Position numbers and translations under genes: made by a program | Notes under the pieces: generated by a model | Told to the model about the DNA's origin: nothing | Seen by the model: only the letters and a program-made list of their open reading frames with translations | Databases searched by the model: none | In this document: positions 43,870 through 52,270 of the stretch, piece after piece | Numbering within the stretch: position 1 is the stretch's first letter | Layout: every line of letters starts with the position of its first letter | NCBI RefSeq assembly: GCF_013408985.1 | Contig: NZ_JACBZT010000001.1 | Location: forward strand, 4,729,197 to 4,793,196 | Direction: 5' to 3' | Origin: Petropleomorpha daqingensis | Lineage (GTDB): Bacteria > Actinomycetota > Actinomycetes > Mycobacteriales > Geodermatophilaceae | DNA: 64,000 bases

Positions 43870-44367
43870 ATGGACATCGCAGTGGCGACGAGACCCGTTC
43901 AGGACGACGACCTGGGCCGCTTCCTGCGGCTGTGGCCGCGCCTGTCGCCGGAGACCCGGTACCGGCGCTTCCACTCCCCCGTGCACCGGCTGCCGATGGA
44001 CCTCGTCCAGCGCCTGGTGCACGTCGACCACACAGACCGGGAGGCGGTGGTCGCCCTCGTCGGTGGCGAGGTGGTGGGGGTCGCGCGGTACGACCGCTCC
44101 CCCACCGAGCCCACCGAGGCCGAGTTCGCCGTCGTCGTCGAGGACGACTGGCAGAACGTCGGGCTCGGCCGCCAGTTGCTGGGCGAGCTGACCCGGCTGG
44201 CCGCCCGTCACGGGGTGTACACGCTGACCGCGACCGTGCAGGCCGACAACGACCGGATGGTGCACCTGATCCGGCGACTGATCCCCCGCGCCTCGTTCGC
44301 CGTCGACAACGGCGTCTACACCGTGCGCGGCCCGATTGAACCGGCACCCGTGCTCGTCGCGTGTTGA
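43870..44367 (+). CDS. GNAT-family N-acetyltransferase
   Basis: The 165-residue protein has the PETRYRRFHSPVHRLP opening found in acetyltransferase domains of Pat-like and PatZ-related proteins, the central strands EAEFAVVVEDDWQNVGLGRQLLGEL with the acetyl-CoA loop (QNVGLG), and a closing strand. It may act on a protein lysine or a small amine. AGGAGG lies before ATG 43870. Its promoter overlaps the second HxlR-type dyad, so control by the divergent HxlR gene is likely (inference). Confidence 0.85.
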   Translation: MDIAVATRPVQDDDLGRFLRLWPRLSPETRYRRFHSPVHRLPMDLVQRLVHVDHTDREAVVALVGGEVVGVARYDRSPTEPTEAEFAVVVEDDWQNVGLGRQLLGELTRLAARHGVYTLTATVQADNDRMVHLIRRLIPRASFAVDNGVYTVRGPIEPAPVLVAC

Positions 44368-44390
44368 CCGGCCAGGAGAGGAGATCCCCC

Positions 44391-44534
44391 GTGAACCGAT
44401 TCCGCACCGCCTTCCGCCGCTCCCGGGCCGAGCGCGCCTCGCTGCGGCAGGAACGCGCCTTCCAGCGAGCCCTGGCCACGGCGCCGGACCTCGAGTCGGC
44501 GCACGAGATCGCGTCCATGCACGCCCGCCGCTGA
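44391..44534 (+). CDS. Small hypothetical basic protein (47 residues)
   Basis: GTG 44391 has an excellent ribosome-binding site (AGGAGAGGAG) and opens a 47-codon frame ending at TGA 44532-44534. The peptide starts NRFRTAFRRSRAERASLRQ and contains SAHEIASMHARR; it is Arg-rich and predicted helical. It lies 23 bases after the GNAT gene and could be co-transcribed with it. No family is recognised; the strength of the ribosome-binding site is the main evidence. Confidence 0.6.
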   Translation: MNRFRTAFRRSRAERASLRQERAFQRALATAPDLESAHEIASMHARR

Positions 44535-44565
44535 ACCGTCGGCACCGCCCCCTACCGTGCCGCCC

Positions 44566-45030
44566 ATGACCGCACCCGACCCGACCACGGCCCGCGTGAC
44601 CGAGGCGGTGGAGCTCGGCCAGACCGGCCGGGCCGCCGAGGCCCGGGAGCTGTTCGCGCAGCTCTGGGCCGAGCTCGGCCCGGACGGCGACCCGCTGCAC
44701 CGCGTCACCGTCGCGCATTTCATGGCCGACCTGCAGGAGGACCCGCGCGAGGAGCTGGCGTGGGACCTCCGGGCGCTGGAGGCGGTCGACGGGGTGACCG
44801 ACGAGCGGGCCGCGGCCGCCGGCGCGACCGGCCCGGTGGCGGCGTTCTACCCGTCGCTGCATCTCAACCTCGGCGAGGACTACCGCACGCTCGGCGACGC
44901 CGAGGCGGCTCGGCGGCACCTCGAGCTGGGCCGGGCCGCGGCCGGCGCGCTGCCCGACGACGGCTACGGCCAGATGATCCGCGGCGGCCTCGAGGGGCTG
45001 GCCCAGCGCCTCGGCGAGGCCGCCCCGTGA
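44566..45030 (+). CDS. Tetratricopeptide-like hypothetical protein
   Basis: The 154-residue protein is made of helical pairs resembling TPR units: VTEAVELGQTGRAAEARELFAQLWAEL, LHLNLGEDYRTLGDAEAARRHLELGRAAAG. Such scaffolds mediate protein binding, and no partner is apparent. ATG 44566 is chosen over GTG 44557. Its stop overlaps the start of the LLM oxidoreductase gene by GTGA, so the two are translationally coupled and the protein may be an accessory to that enzyme (inference). Confidence 0.7.
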   Translation: MTAPDPTTARVTEAVELGQTGRAAEARELFAQLWAELGPDGDPLHRVTVAHFMADLQEDPREELAWDLRALEAVDGVTDERAAAAGATGPVAAFYPSLHLNLGEDYRTLGDAEAARRHLELGRAAAGALPDDGYGQMIRGGLEGLAQRLGEAAP

Positions 45031-45935
45031 CCGTCGCCGTCGGCACGATGCTGCCCGACCTCGGCAGCGCCGGGCTCGCCGAGCGGCGGGCGGTGGTGGC
45101 CGGGCTGGAGGCGGCCGGGGTCGACCACCTGGCGGTCGGCGACCACGTGAGCTTCTTCGGCGGCCAGGGGTTCGACGGGCTGGTGCACGCCGCGCACCTG
45201 CTGGCGCTGAGCGACCGGCTGGCGGTGCACGTCGGCGTCTACCTGCTGGCCCTGCGCCACCCGGTGCCGGTCGCCCGCCAGCTGGCCGACCTCTCCGCCC
45301 TCGCCCCGGGCCGGCTGCTGCTCGGCGTGGGGATCGGTGGCGAGGACCGCCACGAGTACGAGGTGTGCGGGGTCGACCCGGCTGCCCGCGGTGCCCGGAC
45401 CGACGAGGCGCTCGGCCTGCTCCGCCGGCTGGCCACGGGACAGCCGGTCACCGGCGAGGGGCCGCACTTCCCCGTGAGCGAGGCGCGGATCGCCCCGGGG
45501 TTCGACGTGCCGATCCTGGTGGGCGGCCGCTCGGCCGCCGCGGTCCGGCGGGCCGCCCGGTACGGCGACGGGTGGCTCGGCATCTGGATCTCGCCGCGGC
45601 GCTTCGCCGAGGTCACCGGCCAGGTGGCCGAGCTGGCGGCGGCCGACGGTCGGACCACGGTGCCGGACCGGCACGGGCTCCAGGTGTGGTGCGGCTTCGG
45701 GGCCGACCGGGAGCGCGCCGTCCTCCCGCTGTCGCGGGCCATGGAGGCGATCTACGCCGCACCGTTCGCCGCCTTCGAGCGCTACTGCCCGGCCGGCACG
45801 CCCGAGGACGTCGCCGCCTTCCTGCACCCCTACGTCGAGGCCGGCTGCCGCAGCTTCAACCTCATCCCCCGCGCCGAGGACCCTGCCACCGCGCTGGCCG
45901 GCGTCGCCGAGGTGCGCCGGCTGCTGCAGCGGTGA
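45027..45935 (+). CDS. LLM-class flavin-dependent oxidoreductase (F420/FMN)
   Basis: The 302-residue TIM-barrel protein has the luciferase-like pattern: AGVDHLAVGDHVSFFG, the FDGLVHAAHLLALSDRLAVHVGVYLLALRHP helix-strand run, LSALAPGRLLLGVGIGGEDRHEYE, and PILVGGRSAAAVRRAARYGDGWLGIWISPRRF. In actinobacteria many such proteins use F420. Substrate unknown. GTG 45027 overlaps the preceding stop. The gene ends five bases before the first palindrome of the ClpC2-like promoter. Confidence 0.88.
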   Translation: MTVAVGTMLPDLGSAGLAERRAVVAGLEAAGVDHLAVGDHVSFFGGQGFDGLVHAAHLLALSDRLAVHVGVYLLALRHPVPVARQLADLSALAPGRLLLGVGIGGEDRHEYEVCGVDPAARGARTDEALGLLRRLATGQPVTGEGPHFPVSEARIAPGFDVPILVGGRSAAAVRRAARYGDGWLGIWISPRRFAEVTGQVAELAAADGRTTVPDRHGLQVWCGFGADRERAVLPLSRAMEAIYAAPFAAFERYCPAGTPEDVAAFLHPYVEAGCRSFNLIPRAEDPATALAGVAEVRRLLQR

Positions 45936-45940
45936 TCTGC

Positions 45941-45986
45941 GTCAACCGGTGGTTGACGCTGGGAGTGCCGTCAACCTAGGGTTGAC
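45941..45986 (+). promoter_or_regulatory. Two identical-arm palindromic operators overlapping a leaderless promoter
   Basis: GTCAACC-N3-GGTTGAC occurs at 45941-45957 and at 45970-45986, both perfect palindromes with 29 bases between centres. A -35 TTGACG (45953-45958) lies in the first, and a -10 TAGGGT (45977-45982) lies in the second, 18 bases apart. Seven bases after the -10 comes the A of ATG 45990, so the transcript would start at or next to the start codon. Binding at either site would block RNA polymerase. Confidence 0.75.
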
Positions 45987-45989
45987 GGC

Positions 45990-46733
45990 ATGACCGAGCC
46001 GACCCCGCTCACCCAGTCCGTCCGCCTCGACGACCTCATCGACTCCATCAAGAAGGTGCACGCCGATCCGTTGGAGCAGCTGACCGACGCCGTGCTCGTC
46101 GCCGACCACCTCGGCGAGGTCGCCGACGCGCTGATCGGCCACTTCGTCGACCAGGCCCGGCGGCAGGGCCGGTCGTGGACCGAGATCGGCACGTCGATGG
46201 GGGTCAGCAAGCAGGCCGCGCAGAAGCGGTTCGTGGCCAAGCCGGCCGAGGCGGGCGAGCCGGCGCTGGACCCGAGCGCCGGGTTCAGCCGGTTCACGCC
46301 GCGCGCCCGCAGCGTCGTCGTCACCGCCCAGAAGGCGGCGCACGAGCGCAACGACCAGCTGATCGGCATCCCCCACCTCGTGCTCGGGCTGATCGCCGAG
46401 CCGGAGGGGCTGGCGGCCAAGGCGATCGTCGCGCAGGACGTGCCGCTGGAGCGCGTGCGCGACGTGGCGCTGAAGACGCTCGGCCCGGCCGGCACCGAGC
46501 AGTCGCCGGCCCTGGTGCCCTTCGACGACCGGGCGCGTGCCGTCCTCGAGGGGACCTTCCGGCAGGCGCTCCGCCTCGGGCACAACTACATCGGCACCGA
46601 GCACGTCCTGCTGGCGCTGCTCGACGCGGAGGACGGCACCGGCGTCCTGGCCGGGCTCGGCGTGGACCGTGCGCGGGTCGAGGAGTTCGTGGCCGGGGCG
46701 CTGGCGTCCCTGACCGGCGCGAAGGAGCAGTAG
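45990..46733 (+). CDS. ClpC2-like protein: HTH plus Clp N-terminal domain, probable autorepressor
   Basis: The 247-residue protein has an N-terminal helical part with a helix-turn-helix-like segment (61-83, SWTEIGTSMGVSKQAAQKRF), and two Clp_N repeats (about 101-165 and 175-245, ARSVVVTAQKAAHERNDQLIGIPHLVLGLI, then IGTEHVLLALLD). It has no AAA ATPase, so it is not a Clp unfoldase. Mycobacterial ClpC2 has this architecture and length and is reported to repress its own gene and to bind Clp-targeting compounds. The double palindrome on its own leaderless promoter fits that model exactly. Confidence 0.85.
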   Translation: MTEPTPLTQSVRLDDLIDSIKKVHADPLEQLTDAVLVADHLGEVADALIGHFVDQARRQGRSWTEIGTSMGVSKQAAQKRFVAKPAEAGEPALDPSAGFSRFTPRARSVVVTAQKAAHERNDQLIGIPHLVLGLIAEPEGLAAKAIVAQDVPLERVRDVALKTLGPAGTEQSPALVPFDDRARAVLEGTFRQALRLGHNYIGTEHVLLALLDAEDGTGVLAGLGVDRARVEEFVAGALASLTGAKEQ

Positions 46734-46757
46734 CGCGGTGTGCCACCGTTGCCCCCC

Positions 46758-47609
<852 letters not shown>

Positions 47610-47709
47610 CCGACCGGAAGGCGTCAAGCCGCCGGGAGCGGGTAGGGAGCAAGCAACGAGCAGCCGTTCGAACCAGGGCCGGCTCTCCCTTTCCTGCAGA
47701 GAGTCCGCC

Positions 47710-47919
47710 ATGCCCTATCGCGCTGACCTGGCCGAGATCGACCGGCGCATCGTCGCCGCCTACACCGAGCTGAACGTCGCTCGCGCCCGCTTCTACCTCA
47801 GCCCGTGCGGGGAGATCGTGACCGCGTGCGAGGACGCCGAGGCCTCGGTCAACGAGCTGCTCGAGCTCCGCTTCGCCCTGACCCGCGGCGAGAGCGCGTC
47901 CCCGCTCCAGGCGGCGTGA
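47710..47919 (+). CDS. Small hypothetical protein (69 residues)
   Basis: ATG 47710 opens a 69-residue protein beginning MPYRADLAEIDRRIVAAYTELN and containing FYLSPCGEIVTACEDAEASVNELLELR. It is mostly helical with two cysteines and no membrane segment. No family recognised. A 100-base spacer separates it from pdxY, and 48 bases from the CoA transferase start. Confidence 0.6.
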   Translation: MPYRADLAEIDRRIVAAYTELNVARARFYLSPCGEIVTACEDAEASVNELLELRFALTRGESASPLQAA

Positions 47920-47967
47920 CCCGTACGAGGAGCGCCTGATCGCTCCCCGGCCCCTCGGTCGGCCACG

Positions 47968-49287
47968 ATGACCGTCGTGGCGGCTGGGGGGTTCCTGGGA
48001 ACGGCGTGGACGGCGCTCGGCGGACCCGCGCTGCCGGCCGGCGCGCTGCGGGTGCTCGGCCGCACCGGCCTGGAGTCCCCGCTCGCGGTCGAGGAGCTGG
48101 CCCTCGGCGCGGTCGCCGCCCAGCTGCTGGCCGCGCGCGAGCTGGCCCGCCAGCCCCTGGCCGTCGAGCTGGACGCCGTGGGGGTCGGCTTCTCCTTCCG
48201 GTCCGAGCGCTACGCCCGACAGGGGGGCACAGCGGCCGGCGCCGGGTTCGCCCCGCTCTCGCGCTTCTGGCGCACCGCCGACGGCTGGATCCGGCTGCAC
48301 GGTAACTACCCGCACCACCGCGCGGCGATCGAGCGCGTGCTCGGCCCGGGCGGTCCGGCAGCGGCCATCGGCCGCTGGTGCGGCGAGGAGCTGGAGGCGG
48401 CGGTGGTCGAGCAGGGCGGCGCCGCTGCCGTCGTCCGGACGACGGAGGAGTGGGCGGCGCACCCGCAGGGGCAGGCGGTGGCCGGCCTGCCGCTGCTGCG
48501 GCTGACCCGGGTGGCCGACGGTCCGCCGCGCGACGTGCCGCTGGCCGGGCTGCGGGTGCTGGACCTGACGCGGGTGATCGCCGGTCCGGTGGCCACCCGC
48601 ACGCTGGCCGCGCACGGCGCCGACGTCCTGCGGCTGGACCACCCCGGCCTGCCCGACGACCCGGCCGGCCTGCTCGACACCGGCCCCGGCAAGCGGTCGA
48701 CGTCGCTCGACCTGAGGACGCCGTACGGCCGGACCGCGCTCGAGGAGCTGCTTGTCGGCGCCGACGTCGTGGTCGAGGGGTACCGGCCGGGCGCGCTCGA
48801 CGCCTTCGGGCTGGATCCCGCCGCGCTCGCCGAGCGGCACCCGCACCTGGCCGTCGTCCGGCTGCGGGCGTGGGGCGAGCGGGGACCGTGGGCGTGCCGC
48901 CGCGGCTTCGACTCGCTGGTGCAGGCCGCGACCGGGATCGCCGACACCCTCGCCAGCGAAGCCGGCCCCGGCGTGCTGCCCGCGCAGGCGCTCGACCACG
49001 GCACCGGCCACCTGGCCGCGGCCGCCGCGATGCGCGCGGTCGCCCGCCGGCGGGACGAGGGCGGCGTCTGGTGCGCCGAGCTCTCGCTGGCCCAGCTCGC
49101 GCACTGGCTGCTGGCCGCGGGGCCGCGCCGGGAGACCGCGGACGAGGACAGCGAGGTCGCGCCCTACCTGGTCGAGCTGCCCGCCGAGGGCGGACCCGTG
49201 TCGCTGGTCCGCCCGCCCGGCTCGCCGCCCTGGCGCACCGGCCCGCCCCTCCCCGGCGCCCACGCCCCCGAGTGGCTCCCCCGCTGA
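47968..49287 (+). CDS. CaiB/BaiF-type CoA transferase with permuted domain order
   Basis: The 439-residue protein contains the whole CaiB/BaiF content in an unusual order. Residues about 85-175 look like the small domain that normally follows the Rossmann part (FWRTADGWIRLHGNYP, then EEWAAHPQGQ and GLPLLRL). The N-terminal Rossmann signature PLAGLRVLDLTRVIAGPVATRTLAAHGADVLRLDHP starts only at about residue 190. GPGKRSTSLDLRTPYG and LVGADVVVEGYRPGALDAFGLD follow. CaiB enzymes move CoA between acids through an Asp-bound intermediate. Comparable permuted forms seem to exist in other actinobacteria. A 15-bp hairpin follows the stop. Confidence 0.8.
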   Translation: MTVVAAGGFLGTAWTALGGPALPAGALRVLGRTGLESPLAVEELALGAVAAQLLAARELARQPLAVELDAVGVGFSFRSERYARQGGTAAGAGFAPLSRFWRTADGWIRLHGNYPHHRAAIERVLGPGGPAAAIGRWCGEELEAAVVEQGGAAAVVRTTEEWAAHPQGQAVAGLPLLRLTRVADGPPRDVPLAGLRVLDLTRVIAGPVATRTLAAHGADVLRLDHPGLPDDPAGLLDTGPGKRSTSLDLRTPYGRTALEELLVGADVVVEGYRPGALDAFGLDPAALAERHPHLAVVRLRAWGERGPWACRRGFDSLVQAATGIADTLASEAGPGVLPAQALDHGTGHLAAAAAMRAVARRRDEGGVWCAELSLAQLAHWLLAAGPRRETADEDSEVAPYLVELPAEGGPVSLVRPPGSPPWRTGPPLPGAHAPEWLPR

Positions 49288-49289
49288 GC

Positions 49290-49335
49290 GCGGTTTCGCG
49301 TGCTTGACCGCGCGAGGTTGAGCACGCGAAACCGC
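49290..49335. terminator. Perfect 15-bp hairpin between convergent genes
   Basis: GCGGTTTCGCGTGCT and its exact inverse flank a 16-base loop. It begins three bases after the CoA transferase stop and ends three bases before the convergent DUF5709 gene, so it can terminate transcription from both sides. There is no U-tract. Confidence 0.8.
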
Positions 49336-49337
49336 CG

Positions 49338-49757
49338 TCAGGCGTCGTCGGGGTCCCGGACGACGTGGACGGCGGCCTCCTCCGCCGAGGCCGCGGCGCC
49401 GTCGACGCCCTCGTCCTCGGCCCACAGCTCGTCCTCGGAGTCGCCGTAGCCGTCGTCGTTCTCGGACAGCCGCCCGGCGCGCTCGTCGCCGACCTCGTCG
49501 TCGCGCAGCTCGCCCTCGCCGCCGGCCAGGTCGCCGACCCCGTCACCCTCGTCGTCGGAGGCGCCGTCGGGCAGCTCGCGGGCCAGCCGCTCGTCGAGCG
49601 AGTCGTCGTAGTCGTCACCGACGACCTCGGTGTCGCGCGGGGAGTACCCGCGGTCGAGCACCTCGCCGTAGCCGTCGTCCTCCAGCACGTCCTCGGACTC
49701 GAGCAGGCTCGAGGCCTCCTGCGCGTCGGTGTCGTCGCTGCCCCGGAACCCACCCAT
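49338..49757 (-). CDS. DUF5709 acidic protein
   Basis: The 139-residue protein is extremely acidic (Asp/Glu/Gly) and has the DUF5709 pattern with EDVLEDDGYGEVLDRGYSPRD and SLDERLARELPD. It is probably disordered; members are widespread in actinobacteria and have no known function. It follows the DUF1905 gene by 16 bases on the same strand. Confidence 0.85.
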   Translation of the reverse strand: MGGFRGSDDTDAQEASSLLESEDVLEDDGYGEVLDRGYSPRDTEVVGDDYDDSLDERLARELPDGASDDEGDGVGDLAGGEGELRDDEVGDERAGRLSENDDGYGDSEDELWAEDEGVDGAAASAEEAAVHVVRDPDDA

Positions 49758-49773
49758 GCCGTCTCCTTCAGCG

Positions 49774-50058
49774 TCAGCCGGTGCGCTCGGTCAGGTGCAC
49801 CGTGACGGTGTCGCCCGGGCCCTTGCCGATCGCGCGTCGCACATCCTCGCGCACCGGCAGCTTGTGCGTGCCGTCGCCCAGGGCCATGAACGAACTGGCG
49901 AACGGATGACCGTCGACGGTTCCCCGTACCTTCACCAGTCCGCGGGTGCCGAAGAACTCGGCGGAGCCGTCCATCTGCACGTACGTCCAGCCGCCGGTGG
50001 CCGGGCTCTTCTGCAGCACCGCGCTGAACCGGGTGTCGAGCGGTCCGGTCTTGTCCAT
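49774..50058 (-). CDS. DUF1905 domain protein
   Basis: The 94-residue small beta-barrel matches DUF1905: [65 protein letters not shown] in overlapping segments. It has the VRGTVDG core and GDG turn typical of the family, often fused to or near YdeI/OmpD-associated proteins. Function unknown. The ATG at 50058 is divergent from pgi, 94 bases away. Confidence 0.85.
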   Translation of the reverse strand: MDKTGPLDTRFSAVLQKSPATGGWTYVQMDGSAEFFGTRGLVKVRGTVDGHPFASSFMALGDGTHKLPVREDVRRAIGKGPGDTVTVHLTERTG

Positions 50059-50152
50059 GGTCGCCGTCCTCTCCTCGTCTGCTGCCCTGACTGCACCGGA
50101 ACCGCGAAGTCATCGGTGGTGCGCCGCCCGCCGGTGCGGAAGGGTTGACGGC

Positions 50153-51784
50153 ATGCGGATCAGCGAGACCCCGGAGTGGCAGGCCCTGTCGACGCACCAC
50201 GGCGAGATCGGACGACGCCACCTCCGGGAGTTCTTCGCCGAGGAGCCCGACCGCGGCACCGCCTACACCGTCCGGGCCGGCGACCTCTACCTCGACTACT
50301 CGAAGAACCGGCTGACCCGCGAGACCGTCCGGTTGCTGGCCGCGCTGGCCGACCGCGCCGGCCTGCGCGAGCGCACCGAGGCCATGTTCGGCGGCGAGCA
50401 CATCAACGGCCCCGAGGACCGCGCCGTCCTGCACGTCGCCCTGCGCGACCCGGCCACGAGCGGGCTGGTCGTCGACGGCCAGGACGTGCGCCACGACGTG
50501 CACGAGGTGCTGCGGCGCATGGGCGAGTTCGCGAACCGGGTGCGCTCCGGCGAGTGGACCGGGCACACCGGCGAGCGGATCCGCGCGGTGGTCAACATCG
50601 GCATCGGCGGCTCCGACCTCGGCCCGGCGATGGCCTACCTGGCGCTGCGCGACTACTCCGAGCGGTCGATCAGCTTCCGGTTCGTCTCGAACATCGACCC
50701 GACCGACCTGGCCGAGGCCACCCGGGACCTCGACCCGGCGTCGACCCTGTTCATCGTCGCGTCGAAGACGTTCACCACCCAGGAGACGCTGACCAACGCC
50801 CGCGAGGCGCGCCGCTGGCTGCTCGACGGGCTCGGCAGCGACGACAAGGCGGTCGCCAAGCACTTCGTCGCCGTGTCGACCAACGCCGAGAAGGTCGCCG
50901 AGTTCGGGATCGACACCGACAACATGTTCGGGTTCTGGGACTGGGTCGGCGGCCGCTACTCCTTCACCTCGGCCATCGGCCTGTCGCTCATGGTGGCGAT
51001 CGGTCCGGAGCAGTACCGGGAGATGCTCGACGGCTTCCACACCGTCGACGAGCACTTCCGGACCGCACCCTGGGAGGAGAACCTGCCGGCGCTGCTGGGC
51101 CTGATCAGCGTCTGGTACATCAACTTCTTCGGCACGCAGACCCAGGCGGTGCTGCCGTACGCGCAGTACCTGGCCCGCTTCCCCGCCTACCTGCAGCAGC
51201 TGTGCATGGAGTCCAACGGCAAGTCGGTGCAGGTCGACGGGTCACCGGCGGACGTCGCCACGGGCGAGATCGTCTGGGGCGAGCCCGGCACCAACGGCCA
51301 GCACGCCTTCTACCAGCTGCTGCACCAGGGCACGGTGCTCGTGCCGGCCGACTTCCTCGCGTTCGCCCAGCCCAACCACGACCTCGACGGGATGCAGGAC
51401 CTGTTCCTGTCCAACTTCCTCGCCCAGCCGCGCGCGCTGGCGTTCGGCCGCACCGCCGAGGAGGTCGCCGCCGAGGGGACGGCGCAGGCGGTGGTCCCGC
51501 ACAAGGTCATGCCGGGCAACCACCCGTCGAACGCGATCGTCGCGCCGAAGCTGACGCCCTCGACGCTCGGGCAGCTGGTCGCCGCCTACGAGCACCGGGT
51601 CTTCACCCAGGGCATCGTGTGGGGCATCAACAGCTTCGACCAGTGGGGTGTCGAGCTGGGCAAGGTCATGGCCAACCAGCTCGCGCCCAAGCTGCAGAGC
51701 GAGGGGGCGCCGGACTACGACTCCGACTCCTCGACGAACGCCCTGGTGAAGCTGTTGCGCACCGAGCGGGGCCGGCCCGCGTAG
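50153..51784 (+). CDS. pgi: Glucose-6-phosphate isomerase
   Basis: The 543-residue protein has the PGI signatures [53 protein letters not shown] and [19 protein letters not shown] with the catalytic Glu and His, and ending [17 protein letters not shown]. It interconverts glucose 6-phosphate and fructose 6-phosphate. ATG 50153 is the family start ([11 protein letters not shown]). It stands alone, with no other glycolysis gene nearby. Confidence 0.97.
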   Translation: MRISETPEWQALSTHHGEIGRRHLREFFAEEPDRGTAYTVRAGDLYLDYSKNRLTRETVRLLAALADRAGLRERTEAMFGGEHINGPEDRAVLHVALRDPATSGLVVDGQDVRHDVHEVLRRMGEFANRVRSGEWTGHTGERIRAVVNIGIGGSDLGPAMAYLALRDYSERSISFRFVSNIDPTDLAEATRDLDPASTLFIVASKTFTTQETLTNAREARRWLLDGLGSDDKAVAKHFVAVSTNAEKVAEFGIDTDNMFGFWDWVGGRYSFTSAIGLSLMVAIGPEQYREMLDGFHTVDEHFRTAPWEENLPALLGLISVWYINFFGTQTQAVLPYAQYLARFPAYLQQLCMESNGKSVQVDGSPADVATGEIVWGEPGTNGQHAFYQLLHQGTVLVPADFLAFAQPNHDLDGMQDLFLSNFLAQPRALAFGRTAEEVAAEGTAQAVVPHKVMPGNHPSNAIVAPKLTPSTLGQLVAAYEHRVFTQGIVWGINSFDQWGVELGKVMANQLAPKLQSEGAPDYDSDSSTNALVKLLRTERGRPA

Positions 51785-51804
51785 GAGCCGCCCCGCCCGG
51801 CGCG

Positions 51805-52194
51805 TCAGCTGGTGCCCTGGTCGGTGCCGTCCGTGCCGTCGGTGCTGCCGGTGCTGCCGTCGGCGCCCGGCGGGGCGCCGTGGTCGCCGTCCTGGTCCCC
51901 GCCGACGTCGGGCCGGGTCCCCCCGCCGGGGAACTGGCCACCCGGGAACTCGCCCCCGCCGGGGATGCCGTTCTGCGTCACCCCGGTCTCGCCGGCGTTG
52001 CCGGCCGAGGCCTGCCCGACGACGAACCCGCCCACGCCGCCGGCGGCCACGAGGCCGACCGCGGCGGCGGCGAGGGCCAACCGTCCTCGGCCGAGCCTGG
52101 CGGGCGTCGCCGGAGCGGGCGCTTCGTCGACGGGCGGGGGCGCGGCGCCCGGCTCCCAGCGGGAGCCGCTGTGCGGCGTCTCGTTCTCGCTCAC
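51805..52194 (-). CDS. Hypothetical single-pass membrane protein with Gly-rich, Thr/Ser-Asp tail
   Basis: The 129-residue protein has a Pro-rich N-terminal cytoplasmic stretch, one membrane segment (about 40-63, LALAAAAVGLVAAGGVGGFVVG) and an outside tail with FPGGQFPGG motifs and TDGTDGTDQG. GTG 52194 is favoured by AAGGAGAACC just upstream; GTG 52212 would add six residues. No family recognised. It is the neighbour of the large LuxR-type gene on the same strand. Confidence 0.6.
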   Translation of the reverse strand: MSENETPHSGSRWEPGAAPPPVDEAPAPATPARLGRGRLALAAAAVGLVAAGGVGGFVVGQASAGNAGETGVTQNGIPGGGEFPGGQFPGGGTRPDVGGDQDGDHGAPPGADGSTGSTDGTDGTDQGTS

Positions 52195-52270
52195 GGTTCT
52201 CCTTCTCGTCACGTGCTGTGCAGCGATCGTGACGGGGCGGCGTGGTGGCGAGCCGTGCCGAGGCTGTGGA

